Positions 1 through 11,355 of a DNA stretch of 64,000 bases are shown here, in pieces. Source of the DNA: Lotus japonicus (Eukaryota > Streptophyta > Magnoliopsida > Fabales > Fabaceae). The DNA lies in NCBI RefSeq assembly GCF_012489685.1, contig NC_080041.1:97823205-97887204 (forward strand), written 5' to 3'. Positions within the stretch are counted from its first letter, which is position 1. The number at the start of each line of letters is the position of its first letter. The translations under genes and the position numbers were made by a program. The notes under the pieces are model-generated. The model searched no databases. It saw nothing but the letters and a program-made list of their open reading frames with translations, and was not told the DNA's origin.

Positions 1-785
1 GGTGGATCCGGGCCGATTCCTGGAATCCTTAGCCATGCCCACACTTGTATCAAATAAGCATAGCCGCCAATCTCTGTACGTGAAGCACCAGTTGCATAGC
101 ACAACTCATGATAGAGAAGTGCTAGTACGGCTGAACCCCAACTATACTTTGCGGTCTCCTCAAAGTCTCGTAAGAGAATGAGATATCTAAGAGGGACATG
201 TGAACCGGTGTGGTCACAAAGTAAGAAAGTACCAATTAGTCGCAAGATGAATGCTCTTGCAGCATACATAAGTTGTATCGGGTCGGCACCGGCTAGATTA
301 TGAAAATTAAATTGCTCAGCCAGCCAAAACAACTTCAAGCCACCTCCTTTGATAGCACTGGCGGGTGGCACCACTCCGAGCAAGTCCTCTACAAGCTCAG
401 ACCAATCACACCAAGTAACTCTGGTGACAGGATTCCCATCAATGAGTAAGCCAAGATGAACAGCAACATCTTGCAGAGTGATAGTACACTCTCCGAACGA
501 CATATGAAACGTGTGTGTCTCAGGCCTCCATCGCTCCACCATAGCTGATATTAAAACTTTATCAAGTTTCAGAGACCCAGCTAAGGCGGCTTCGTAAAAT
601 CCGGCTTGACGAAGGTGGCCTACAATTTCAGCGGGAATAAAATCTCGAAAATCCCGATATTTTCTCACTTTCAGAATTCTATTTATTTGGTTCCACGCAC
701 CAATAGACACGTGTTTGCCATCTTTTTGCAAATACAACACACTATCATTCCTCGGACCCAATTTGACCACTTCTTGGTCGGCCAT
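1..785 (-). CDS. Plant mobile domain (PMD, MAIN-like) protein, 3' end outside window
   Basis: An open frame of 261 codons starts at the ATG at 785-783 and runs off the left edge without a stop. The translation carries the core of the aminotransferase-like plant mobile domain (PF10536): WRPETHTFHMSFGECTITL, then DVAVHLGLLIDG, then a run ending near the edge. In plants this domain occurs in MAIN/MAIL nuclear proteins needed for genome stability and silencing, and also in Mutator-like and gypsy transposons; which class this is cannot be told from the fragment. A CT-rich leader on the minus strand (about 1185-1057), a GT donor at 1056 and an AG acceptor at 795 suggest a 262-bp intron in the 5' leader. 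No frame damage is seen in the visible part, so the gene may be functional. Confidence 0.8.
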   Translation of the reverse strand, partial: MADQEVVKLGPRNDSVLYLQKDGKHVSIGAWNQINRILKVRKYRDFRDFIPAEIVGHLRQAGFYEAALAGSLKLDKVLISAMVERWRPETHTFHMSFGECTITLQDVAVHLGLLIDGNPVTRVTWCDWSELVEDLLGVVPPASAIKGGGLKLFWLAEQFNFHNLAGADPIQLMYAARAFILRLIGTFLLCDHTGSHVPLRYLILLRDFEETAKYSWGSAVLALLYHELCYATGASRTEIGGYAYLIQVWAWLRIPGIGPDP

Positions 786-794
786 TTACAATAC

Positions 795-1056
795 CTATTG
801 AACATAATGAATAAAAGATGATAGTTAATAAAACTTAATGATAATAATTCTAAAATAATTTAATAAAACTTAATGATAATAATTCTAAAATAATTTAAGT
901 AACAAAACTTCATGCTAATAATTAATAAAAGTTATACAATATAGTTAGTAATAATAATCAAGTCACATATGAAAACTAGTCATTTACTTATATCATTATT
1001 AACAAAACCATGAAAAAAATATTTCAAAGTAAAGGTTGAAAGAGTAGAGAAAATAC
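795..1056 (-). other. Putative 5'-leader intron of the PMD gene
   Basis: On the minus strand AAAG/GTATTTTC at 1057/1056 looks like a splice donor and CAATAG/GTATTG at 795/794 like an acceptor, nine bases before the ATG. The interval is A/T-rich, as plant introns are. This is inferred from sequence alone. Confidence 0.4.
827..896. repeat. Two tandem copies of a 35-bp A/T-rich unit
   Basis: Bases 827-861 are repeated without change at 862-896. The repeat lies inside the putative leader intron of the PMD gene. The identity of the copies points to a recent slippage or duplication event. Confidence 0.85.
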
Positions 1057-1183
1057 CTTTATTTTGAGGGGGGAGAGTTCAAAGAAATTGACACTTTGAG
1101 AGTTGAGAGAAACTTGGTCGAGAGTTGGGAGAAAGTTGTGAGAGTTAAGAGATTTGGGAGTTGGAGTTGAGGGAGTTGGGAGA

Positions 1184-1218
1184 GTGGCGGTCTATATGTA
1201 GGGGTTGGAGACCGCCAC
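1184..1218. promoter_or_regulatory. Perfect 10-bp inverted repeat enclosing a TATA-like sequence
   Basis: GTGGCGGTCT at 1184-1193 is the exact reverse complement of AGACCGCCAC at 1209-1218. The loop carries CTACATATAG on the minus strand, just upstream of the CT-rich leader of the PMD gene. It could be a core promoter held in a hairpin, or chance. Nothing else is recognised between 1219 and 1858 except repeated CGCAATAAAACTTGCG-like motifs near 1225, 1384 and 1590. Confidence 0.3.
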
Positions 1219-1854
1219 AAAACACTACAATTCGCAACATTTATTGCGGTTTCATGGTCAAATCAGAGCTGCCACGCGCTCATTCCCCATGCAGCCAGAC
1301 TCACGGGTCCTGTCTTGTTCCCCTGCCACCCTGCCCCATATCACCTGACATCATTGTGCCATCATGTCACCCTGAAAAGTTGGACTCGCAATAAAACTTG
1401 CGGCTCCCACCTCTAATCAATGAGTCCTCCTCGAGTCAATCAGTCTGCACGTGGCCCTTCCCCATGCGACTAGGGACTCGCAAGAAATGATACGAATCCC
1501 ACATGCGGCCAAAATCATAAGGCAGTTATTTTCCAATCACCCTGCAACCCATCATTTCCCAATCAGCTTTTACTTTTTCAGAATTAATACTTGCAATTCG
1601 CAAGTTTTATTGCGGAACCCAACAAAAGTACCCCATCTTGCTAAATATTTTTTTTAGTACCCCTTTTTGCTAATTAAAAATCTTTTTTGCATTATTTAGA
1701 AAAAAAAATTCGAGCGTGGGATTAGAAAAATAGCATAATGGATAGTGACGTGGAATTATTTACCTGAGATGCATCTGGACCGTTCATGTGGATCTGACAG
1801 TTATTATTATACCCTCTCATTTCTCACAATAGCACACCCTCTCACCCGATATGC

Positions 1855-1858
<4 letters not shown>

Positions 1859-1908
<50 letters not shown>
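1859..1908. repeat. (TA)n microsatellite, about 25 units
   Basis: An uninterrupted TA run directly abuts the left end of the inverted-repeat element at 1909. A shorter TA run follows its right end, so the element appears to have inserted into the microsatellite. Confidence 0.95.
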
Positions 1909-1911
<3 letters not shown>

Positions 1912-2738
1912 AAATGCTAACTTACTCCCACTTGATTTTGTGAAGGAGTAAGTTAGCACCCAACACCTTTTTATTTTGGACAAAAAAGTCAGACTTTCTC
2001 CTTTTAATAGTAATTTAAGTTAGGGGTATTTATGTAATCATAATTTTGTTTATTCTTAAAATTCACATTTTTCTCTTTCTTCATTTATTACCTACTTTAC
2101 CTTTCTCTTCCTTCATTCTCCTTCTCCTACATTTCTCTGTTACTTCCACACTCTCGGCATCCGACCATCACCCATTACAATTCCATTAAATCGGTATTGA
2201 GGTTTTCATGGACCTAATCAAAACCAGTTTCGAAGGCCAGAGGGATTTGCTCTGCCAAGTTCCTTTTTTTTTTAATCTTCCGATTGATTTCACCCACTTC
2301 ACTTGAATAAAAAATGAGATCCAATTGGATCCAGGTGCTTTAACGAAACGCAATTGGACTTTTGTGTTCCATAGTTAAACAGAGAATTATTGTCAAGAAA
2401 ATATTAGTGAGTAGTTGAAGTAGAACTGATTTGGATGAACTTATTGGGTGAGTCATCATCGCAATTGCTGAATTCAATTTCTTCACAGCAACCATGGTTC
2501 AAGGTATCGCTGAAGCTTGGAGAAAGAGAGAGAAAAGATGGAAAAGGAGAGAGAAATGGGCTGCAGGTTTTCAAAATTCAAACGAAAAGATAATTAATGA
2601 CAATGTAAATTACTTAAGTACCCACCATAACATTGTTTTTAAAGAGAACAAACTTGGGACTTTTTTGTCCAAAGCAAAAGGTGTTAAGTGCTAACTTACT
2701 CCTTCACAAAATCTAGTGGGAGTAAGTTAGCATTCCCC
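1909..2738. mobile_element. Non-autonomous Mutator-like element with about 80-bp terminal inverted repeats that are themselves hairpins
   Basis: The first 82 bases and the last 82 bases are imperfect reverse complements (left end GGGAAATGCTAAC, right end reads GGGGAATGCTAAC inward). Each terminal repeat also contains a perfect 13-bp inverted repeat, GCTAACTTACTCC and its complement, at 1916-1928/1945-1957 and 2690-2702/2719-2731. The element sits inside TA-repeat DNA, so the target duplication cannot be measured. The interior has no transposase; a short open frame from 2494 is not recognised and could be captured host sequence. Long terminal repeats starting with G favour the Mutator superfamily, but hAT or foldback elements are not excluded. 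Confidence 0.8.
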
Positions 2739-2986
2739 ATATATATATTCTACTTTTTTTCCATCTCATTTTCACTCTTATTTCTCTAATGTATTTTTAT
2801 GACATTTTCTATCATATTTTTCATTCTTCTATTTTCTTCCTACATCTCATTAGTAAAGTTTGTTTGGTTTGTGGACAAATATGATTTATATTTTTTTTCT
2901 GCAATGTGATTGGATGATGGGTTATTTAACCCAAACTTTATCATAGGTCATTTAGACAACCATTTTTTTTATAGATAAAATGTTAG

Positions 2987-3150
2987 TGTTAGAGCATGAA
3001 CACAGGAACTGAGAGAGAGAACATTAACACACAGAGAGAGAAAGAAAGTGAGGGAATGAATTTCTTATGGGGTTGTCTATAGAATACATTGAATACACTA
3101 ATAGCTATTTATAGCTACTAATCCCTAACAGATTTGCATTATTCCTAACA
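2987..3150 (-). repeat. 3' LTR of the Ty1-copia element
   Basis: This is a 164-bp TG...CA terminal repeat. The preceding 5-bp GTTAG matches the one after the other LTR. The polypurine tract lies directly to its right at about 3151-3160. Confidence 0.95.
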
Positions 3151-3307
3151 CTCCCCCATAATGCAAACACTGTTCACAGATTCAATCAAGAAAAAAACAG
3201 CACTATACTTAGCCTAAACAACATTATACAGTGCAGAAAAACAACTTGTCTACTACTGTCTCAGTCCTTTGCATCTTCAACTTCCTTGTATCATTTCTTC
3301 AGTAGCT

Positions 3308-6300
3308 TCAAACTAGCTCAGCAGCAGATAACACTCCAACCAACTTCCTTAACTCCTTAAATCTCACAACTTTCAGTGGTTTTGTCAAAATATCCGCAAG
3401 CTGCAGCTCAGTAGTACAATGCTTTATCAGAATTTTCCCCTTTGAAACTTGATCTCTTAGGAAGTAAAACTTAGTTTCTATGTGTTTACTGCGCCCGTGT
3501 GCTACTGGATTCTTAGAAAGATCAATAGCTGATCTATTATCCACAAACAACTCAATTGCATTTCCAACATCAACATGCAATTCCTGAAGCAGAGAATGGA
3601 ACCAAAGTGCTTGACAAGCAGCAGCACAAGCTGAAATATATTCAGCCTCACAAGTGGATAGAGCAACTACTGATTGCTTCTTAGAGGACCATGATATTGG
3701 TGCTCCTGCAAAAGTGAACACATATCCCATGGTGCTCTTCCTGTCTACTAAGTCACCACACCAATCAGAATCTGAATAAGCCACAAGCTGTAGTTTGGAT
3801 CTCTCTTCATGATGTGGAAAGAGAATACCAAAATCAAGTGTACCCTTGAGATACCTTAACACTCTTTTGGCAGAAATCAGATGTGAATGCTTAGGTGCAT
3901 TCATGAATCTGCTAATTAATCCAACTATCCATGAGATTTCAGGCCTAGAGTGACAAATGAATCTCAGACTTCCTACCAGCTGTCTAAATTCAGTGGCATC
4001 TACTGAAGACTCTTGCTCACATTTATCTAACTTCAGATTAGCTTCAGCTGGAACTTCAGACTCATTGCAGTTCCACATATTGAACTTCTTCAATACCTCA
4101 GAAACATATTTCCTTTGATTCATAAAGACACCTTTCTTAGTTTGTTGAAACTCTAAACCAAGGAAATAGGCCAGCAAACCCAAATCAGACATCTCAAACT
4201 CACTCTTGAGTAATTTCTTCAAATCTTCAATGCCTTGCAAACTGCTTCCAGTAATTAGAAGATCATCAACATAGAGGCAAATGTATAGAACTTCAGTGGT
4301 ACTTAAACACTTCACATAAAGACCATGTTCCACTGAACACTTCTGGAAACCTGAGTGAGTGAGAAAGGAATCAATCCTCTTGTTCCAAGCTCGGGGAGCT
4401 TGTTTCAGGCCATAGAGAGCCTTATTCAGTTTGTATACCTTCTCCTCACTGCCTTTGATGACAAAACCAGGAGGTTGATCAACAAATACCTCTTCTTCCA
4501 ATGGACCATTGAGGAAAGCTGATTTGACATCAAGTTGACTCAATGTCCAATGATTCCAGCTAGCTAAAGCAATAAGAAGTCTAACTGTCTCCAACCTGGC
4601 TACTGGGGCAAAAACTTCAGAGTAATCAAGACCCTCTCTCTGCATGAACCCCTTAGCCACTAACCTGGCTTTGTACTTAGAGATAGTACCATCAGGTTTA
4701 AGCTTAGTCTTAAAGACCCATTTGACAGCAATTGAAGCTTTATTCAACGGCAATGACACCAATTGCCAAGTGTCATTCTTCTCAATGGAATGCAATTCTT
4801 CAGTCATTGCATCTCTCCAAGTTTTACTTGAAATAGCCTTCTCAAAACTAACTGGTTCAGATTCTGCCAGTAGGACCATATGTTGAACAATGTCTCCAGC
4901 TTCATTAATTGCATCATCAGAGAATATCTGAAAATCTCTGAGATGAGTAGGTAAGTTCTTCAATCTGGAAGGTCTGTTGTTCAGAGATGGAGGTGTCCTA
5001 GGCATGTTATTTTGGGGTCCTGGAGGTTGTTGAGGTGCAACATCAGTTACAGCAGTTGGAAACTCACTAGTTTCCCAGTCAAGCAAGACCTGAGTTAATG
5101 AGGAAGGAGCAGTAGCTTTGTACTCTTTCCAGGAGCTTGATTCATCAAAATGTACATCCCTACTAAACATCATCTGTTTTGTCAAAGGATTATACAATTT
5201 ATATGATCCAGTGGAGTCATACCCAACAAAGATCATGGCTTCACCTTTGTCATCTAGCTTATGTCTTCTTTGATCAGGAATGTGTCTAAAACACAAAGAA
5301 CCAAAGATCCTGAAATGCTTCACAGAAGGTTTAATTCCAGACCAAGCTTCTTCTGGAACTTGACCTTGTAGGCTTTTTGTAGGACATCTATTTAACAAGT
5401 AAGTTGCAGTAGCTGCTGCCTCTCCCCAAAAGCTATGTGGAAGTTCCTTACTTCTCAACATACTTCTAATCATGTTCAAGAGAGTTCTATTCCTTCTCTC
5501 AGCGATTCCATTATGCTGAGGGGTGTATGGAGCAGTAACTTCATGCAATATACCTTGATCTTTGCAGAAGTTATCAAACTCTCTAGAGGTAAATTATCCT
5601 CCCCCATCAGTCCTTAACACTCTAATGTGCTTGCCCGATTGCTTTTCCACCAGACTTTTGAACTCCTTGAAGATACCAAAGACTTCACTCTTGAGTTTGA
5701 TTAGGTACAGCTAAATCTTTCTTGTGAAGTCATCAACAAAAGTAACAAAGTACTTGTTGCCTCCCAAGGATGGAACCTCAAATGGACCACATACATCAGA
5801 GTAGACCACATGCAGCTGATCCTTAGATTTTGATGGTGTGAATTTGCTAAATGAATTCCTCGGCTGCTTGCTGATCAAGCAACTATCACAAAGTTTAAGT
5901 GGAGCTTGAATTTGAGGTAAACCAGTGACAAGTCCTTGAGTTCTTAACATGCTTAAATCTCTAAAATTCAGATGGCCTAATCTCCAATGCCAAAGCCATG
6001 AATCATCAGTTAGAGTTTTAGCACTAAAACACTGGGATTCTACAGCTTCAAGATCAACTCGGAAGGTTCTATTCTTTGTAAGAGGAGTTCTGAGCAGCTT
6101 TCTTTTTAATGGATCAAAGACATCCATATAACCATCTTCCATGACTATCGAAAATTTCTTTTCTATCAATTGACCTAAGCTAATCAGGTTAGTGGTCAAG
6201 CTGGGAACATAAAGAACCTCAGAAATTCTACCCTGCTGACCTTGTTTACCCCTAACTATCACATCACCCGTTCCTTCAGCTTTCAGAACTCTATCATCAG

Positions 6301-7444
6301 CAAATTTGACACTACTCTTTTTGTTGGGATCAAAATTGACTAACCAATTTCTGTGTCCAGTCATGTGATTGGAGCAGCCAGAATCCATATACCATTTATC
6401 CTTAGCATGTGAGTCTAGGTTAGTGAGCATCATTAGAGAGAGTGGAATCTCAGAATATACCTCTTTGTCTGTATTAGCCAGATTGACTTCATCCTGTTGT
6501 TTCCCTCGATCATCATTCTGGTTTGGTGGAGCCTTGCACTCAGTAGAGAAATGACCAATCTTTCCACAATTGAAGCACTTAAGCTTCTTTCTGTCAAACT
6601 TTCTCTTCCCACCGCGCCAATTCTTGTTTCCTCCTCTCTTCCAGGAACCCTCTGATTGTTCATGATCTGATTTATCTTGTGCATTTTCCTGAGAACCTTT
6701 TGAATTACCACCCTTGTACTCCTTATTCTTGCCAGAACCCTTGTATCCACCTCTTGATGACGAACCTCCTCTCTTGAAGGTTTCAGCTTTCAAGGCCTGA
6801 TCTGCAGGTCTTTGTGTGGACCTCTCCATGATTCTTTGTTCATGTGCTTCGAGGGAACCTTGTAGGTCCTCCACTTTCAAGGTGTCTAGCTTCCTGGCTT
6901 CCTCAATGGCAGCCACAACATAATCAAAACTAGGAGTAAGAGTGCGTAATACCTTCTCACAGATTGACTGATCTGTCAAGGTTTCTCCATTAGCCTTCAT
7001 GGAGTTTGTGAGTACCACAATGCGATTGAAATATGTAGCAATCCTCTCATTGGTCTCCATTTGCAACAGCTCAAATTGTCGTTTCAGAGTGTTCAATCGT
7101 ACCTTCTTGACCTGTTCTGCACCTTCATTGCAAGTCTCAAGAATTTGCCATGCTTGATGTGCCGATTTTGCAGATGAAATCTTCTCAAAATGGGCATCAT
7201 CAACACACTGATGCAAGATGCAAATTGCCTTGAAGTCCTTCTTCTTGTTTTCCTTGTGGGTAGCTCGAGCTTCTTCTGAGGATGTTGCATCAATGGCAGG
7301 AAAATCGGCTTCAACGATGTCAAGAACTTCTTGAAACCCCATGATTGCCTTGATCTGCACACTCCACCGATTCCAATTTTTGCCATTGAGAACAGGGAGA
7401 TTCGCTGGTACAGTCGCACTCACACTCGCACCAGTAGAACCCAT
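3308..7444 (-). pseudogene. Ty1-copia gag-pol polyprotein interrupted by two in-frame stops
   Basis: One reading frame starts at 7444 and ends at 3308, but is broken by TAG at 5711-5713 and TAA at 5594-5596, both in the integrase core. There is no frameshift. The first part (577 aa) holds gag, a CCHC zinc knuckle (residues 290-303, CFNCGKIGHFSTEC), the aspartic protease motif DSG (354-356), the pre-integrase zinc-binding region (about 485-525) and the first integrase acidic residues (D550 to D571 region). The second part (746 aa from 5548) holds the end of integrase with the GKGKR-type C-terminal region, reverse transcriptase with YVDD at residues 426-429, and RNase H (about 590-720). The order protease, integrase, RT, RNase H defines Ty1-copia. 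Confidence 0.93.
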
Positions 7445-7698
7445 GGCAGAAAGGGAAACGAACGAGTGCGAACTAAGTCAGAGGAGAAGGGAACCGGGTC
7501 GGAGTGGGTCTGAGTAGAAAACAAGAACTGAGTCGGATTCAAGAACCAAATCGGAAACGGGTCAAAAATAGAATTGCAAAATCAGGGACAACGACCACCG
7601 ACGAAGGCACAGCCACCACCGCAGCGGAGATGATGAAACGAAGCAGACGAAGGGAACTCGCCACAGGCAAGGAAAAAAAAATGCTCTTGATACTAGTT

Positions 7699-7862
7699 TG
7701 TTAGAGCATGAACACAGGAACTGAGAGAGAGAACATTAACACACAGAGAGAGAAAGAAAGTGAGGGAATGAATTTCTTATGGGGTTGTCTATAGAATACA
7801 TTGAATACACTAATAGCTATTTATAGCTACTAATCCCTAACAGATTTGCATTATTCCTAACA
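7699..7862 (-). repeat. 5' LTR of the Ty1-copia element
   Basis: This repeat is identical to 2987-3150. A CT-rich stretch on the minus strand and a TATA-like TATAAATAGCT segment lie within it, as expected for an LTR promoter. GTTAG follows at 7863. Confidence 0.95.
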
Positions 7863-7907
7863 GTTAGTAAATTAATTACTCCTTATGATTCAAACTCTAG
7901 ACATACC

Positions 7908-8019
7908 GTCCCCGTAGGATAGCTCAAGTGGTAGGAGTTGAGAACATATGAGTTGGGTAGGGGAAGGTCCAGGGATCGATTCCTGACGGGTGCAATTTAT
8001 CTTTCCGATGTACCAAAAA
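7908..8019 (+). mobile_element. Full-length tRNA-derived SINE, 112 bp
   Basis: The unit has a Pol III A box (TAGCTCAAGTGGT) and a B box (GGATCGATTCC), followed by a short tRNA-unrelated part ending TTTCCGATGTACC and a short A tail. It is flanked by a perfect 16-bp target duplication, AAACTCTAGACATACC, at 7892-7907 and 8020-8035. It is a SINE and not a tRNA gene because the tRNA-like part does not fold into a complete cloverleaf. It must be mobilised by a LINE enzyme. The same 3' end recurs at 31701 in a much shorter insertion. Confidence 0.93.
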
Positions 8020-8319
8020 AAACTCTAGACATACCACTTGAGTTAACCCTCAGAAATATATATAATGTTGTAAAAAAAAAGAGAGAAGACGATGCAACCG
8101 AGTTTCCTAGTAATATATAACCACTCTAAAAGGGTGGAGGCCGGGTGATTCTTTACTCAAGATCCAGCCAATTTTGATATTGTAACGCGGCTACCACATG
8201 CTCCAAAGTTAGATGTTGTGATTGCGTTCGATCACTTCCATAGAAGGACCAACAAATTCATCTATTAAGGTACTTGATCACCAATTCACCAGAAAATAGA
8301 AAACTGCAAAATAGAACAT

Positions 8320-8710
8320 AAGACCATCATTATCCAAGAAACTCATTAGAGTTTCTAATTTAAATTTTGGTAATGCCACGTCATTTAAACCACTTTAATA
8401 AACTCTACTCACTTTTTACTCCAATCCAGAAATTCTAAAAAATTTCTTAAATGGACCCCACAATATACCCCCCACTACTTTCTTGTAAATCCAGTTACCT
8501 ATTTATTTGCTTTTTTATTTGTTTTTTTTATTTTTTAATCATTAAATTTAGAAGAGAAACTTTGCTCAAAGTTTCTCTAGAAAGAAACTTTGGAACAAAG
8601 TTGCTTGCCACGTGGAGAAACTTCATTTTCTGCAACAGTTAAGAAACTTTACATCAGATGACATGTCACAAAGAAACTCACAAAGTTTCTTTGTTGCTGA
8701 TGCTCTAACA
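8320..8710. mobile_element. Candidate MITE with degenerate inverted termini
   Basis: The right end, read on the minus strand, begins GAGCATCAGCAACAAAGAAAC, and the left end reads GACCATCATTATCCAAGAAAC. Several AAAGTTTCT and AGAAACTTT motifs alternate inside, giving the interior a foldback character. No convincing target duplication was found, so the boundaries are approximate. Confidence 0.4.
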
Positions 8711-8942
8711 GCACATTACACATAGTGACTATCAAGATCAGATTTCACATCGCACGACTTCAAAAGCGGTTTGGAACATGAACAAGAACATAGTGAACAG
8801 TTGAATAAAGGGGAAGAAGGTGGTCCTTCTTATGACAAAACCACCTTTTCATACATTCACATTCGCGTCCTCTCCTTTTTTGCTCACCATTTGTGTGAGT
8901 GAAAATTAGATATTAGGTTATTCAAAATAAAATAGATATTAA

Positions 8943-9113
8943 GAGATGATTCTTATGTAAAAAATTTCTCATATTCTCTCAATTAAATTTTATATTTATT
9001 TCTTTTTTCATAAACATTCAAAGACTATTATTATTTGTACTTATTTTGATGCATAAATATGAAGAAGAAAAATAGGCACAAAATTAAAAAAAAATTCACA
9101 TAAAAGAATCATA
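8943..9113. mobile_element. Candidate MITE, about 170 bp
   Basis: GATGATTCTTATGTAAAAAA at the left is mirrored by TATGATTCTTTTATGTGAAT on the minus strand at the right. The interior is A/T-rich and non-coding. The target duplication is not clear. The following stretch to about 9610 shows no recognisable feature. Confidence 0.4.
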
Positions 9114-9611
9114 ACCCGGTACCAGAGTATACTTAAGTATGACAACCTGTGCCGGTTGGAAAAGTCAAAGCCTCTTCATTAAGAAAACGTCATTGTCATG
9201 ATGGCACTGAAATATAGGAGCATGTGTACGAGGGAGGTGGCTGGAGGGCTAGTTTACCATTCGAAGACCCACAATCCCACATGATCTTTCACACCCAACT
9301 CACCGAAGGTTGAACTTGAACGTGTATTTAGAAAGTAGAAAGCTTAATCAGCCTTACATGCAATGCCTCACTATCTTAGATAGGCTTGACTATTTGTATA
9401 TTGGCTGGTCTAGTAAGGGACGGGAGGGACCAGAGCAAACTAGGCTTTAGTTAGGTTTAATTGTGTATGTTTGCATTTATGTATGACAATATCATATTCC
9501 AGCACATCCACAACATTTATGTAGGATAAAATAGGCCCAAAACTCTAAACTATATGTTGCGCATCAAATTAGGATGAATTACACCTTTTTTTTTTCTATA
9601 TGAAGTCAAGT

Positions 9612-9899
9612 GGCGGATCCAGGATCCCGAGGTCAGGGAATTCAAATTTTTCAAATAAACAAATCGGTAAAAATATAATTAAAAATAACTTTAATATATT
9701 TATACATAAGAAATTATACAAGTCATAATTGTGCAAATAGGTGAGTCTTTGTTGCAAATAGGTGCAAAACTTAGTCTACTAGCTAGTATAATTTAAAATT
9801 TTCAGGAGGTTAAAAAAAATTATATAGAAAATTAAGTGCAATATTTTTTATTCAGGGGGTTCATATGAACCCCTCAATAACACATAGGTCTGTCCTTGA
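9612..9899. mobile_element. Degenerate hAT-like MITE
   Basis: The left end AAGTGGCGGATCCAGGAT is a terminus common to many plant elements of this kind. The right end, read inward, is AAGGACAGACCTATGTG, only loosely complementary. An inverted repeat, GGGGTTCATATGAACCCC, lies near the right end. A related but larger element is seen at 47308-49526. Confidence 0.4.
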
Positions 9900-10362
9900 T
9901 GAAACCTGAATGTTATATTTAGTATACATAACTCACATGTTTTTTTAGTGTACTTGCAATATGCAAGTAAAAAGATGAAAGATGAGAAAACGGTGAAAAA
10001 CAGGAAAAAAATACGCTTTCAGTGGAATTTTACGTGTTGGCGAAGAAGCACGATCGTGCTTTCCAGAATTCACGTTTGTGCTCATGAAAACGAAGCTCAC
10101 GGCCATGCACCCCCCTTGCCGGTGCTGACGTGTATTAAAGCCAGCACAGTCGTCCCAAGTTGTGCCAACAAAATAGATTTTTAATGAGTTTTGGCGGTAC
10201 ATTTTCAAAATTAAAATTAATATTATTGGGTTAAGTATGTGTTTAGAATTTAGATACAACTGTGATAATGTAAAAGCACATTCATTTGAATTCACAAATT
10301 GAGTTTCATCCATTTTTTTACGTTGAAGTGAGCGTTAACACCAATCAACATTGACTCTTAAG

Positions 10363-11095
10363 ACTATCTACAATGGTTTTTTCATTCAACACTCTACTTT
10401 TTCACTTTTTACACTTTACATCATCTTCTCTTTCTTCCACCTAATAATTCAACACGCATTCAACTTTTACTCACTACAATGGTTTTGATTAATAAAATTC
10501 AACACCCTACCCTACCCCACCACTTTTATTTCATATTCTTTACTTTCTTTTATGTTTTTGTGATTATATATTAATAACAATTATCGATTTAAATTAAATT
10601 AAAATAATTTAGAGTTAATTTTTTTCTTTCTAGTTTAGTAATTTTATATTCTTAATTAATTTTTTCTTGCAAGTAAAAAAAGACGACATATAGAGATAGT
10701 CATTATTAAAACAAGTGAAATTACAAAAAAAACTTGAGGCTAAATAGAAAAACTAGAGGGAAAAATGCCGTTTTTTTTTGTATCCAAATCAAATGAACCA
10801 AATCTCTATTTATAGATAAAAAAATGATGAATTTTAGTGAAAAAAAAATTAAATAAAAAATTAATTTACTACGAAATAATTGACCTAAAATAATTAGGAT
10901 AAGATAATAATCTGAAAATTAAAACAACTAATGAGATTTTGCCATTTGAGATGAGAGGGACCAATTTACTATTCATTCAACATGTTGAATGTATTCAACC
11001 TTACACACCCAATTCAACAGGGCCATTGGAACAATTCAACAGTTGAATCCATTTTTCAACACCCATTAAACAGGGTCATTGCAAGTAGACTAACA
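10363..11095. mobile_element. Candidate MITE-like element, about 0.7 kb
   Basis: The left end CTATCTACAATGG and the right end, read inward as CTACTTGCAATGACC, are similar. Both arms repeat TTCAAC/GTTGAA motifs, and ATTCAACATGTTGAAT near 10976 is a perfect palindrome. No target duplication was established. The interior has no coding capacity. The interval 9900-10362 to its left holds only short chance open frames. Confidence 0.35.
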
Positions 11096-11355
11096 GAGAT
11101 CAAAATATACCAAATGCAAATTTTAACTTTAACTATTTATATCCATGCACTTTTTACACAGTTTCGTTTTATTTTTTTTGTTCAAGATCTTAATTACCCA
11201 GGCACTGACATACGTACCAACAATCACGGTGTCAATTCAATTCAAGCGACCCCTAGATTGCATCGATGGACCGATGATCTAGGTTTTAAGAAGTCAAATG
11301 TTCTGTGATTCACATTGTATCAACTGCCCAAGTTGAGAATAGGAAAACAATACAT

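Larger units (their letters stand above)
2987..7862 (-). mobile_element. Complete Ty1-copia LTR retrotransposon, 4876 bp, with identical LTRs
   Basis: Two 164-bp LTRs (2987-3150 and 7699-7862) begin TGTTAG and end CTAACA and are identical base for base. The whole unit is flanked by the 5-bp target duplication GTTAG (2982-2986 and 7863-7867). The element reads leftward. Next to the right-hand (5') LTR a primer-binding-site-like TAGTATCAAGAGC is seen on the minus strand, resembling the initiator-Met tRNA complement. A polypurine tract ATGGGGGAG on the minus strand precedes the left-hand (3') LTR. Identical LTRs mean a recent insertion. The gag-pol frame carries two stops, so this copy cannot supply its own full polyprotein. 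Confidence 0.97.

Noticed and set aside
606..821. Plus-strand open frame over the PMD gene
   Set aside because: It is antisense to the well-supported PMD reading frame.
5549..5710. A frameshift or second gene start between the two halves of the copia polyprotein
   Set aside because: Both halves are in the same frame and separated only by two stop codons, so it is one interrupted gene.
7908..8019. A possible tRNA gene
   Set aside because: A and B boxes are present, but there is no full cloverleaf, and the unit has a 3' A tail and a 16-bp target duplication, so it is a SINE.
10046..10061. Perfect 16-bp palindrome AAGCACGATCGTGCTT
   Set aside because: It stands alone with no neighbouring gene start or repeat structure, and an isolated palindrome of this size has no interpretable role here.
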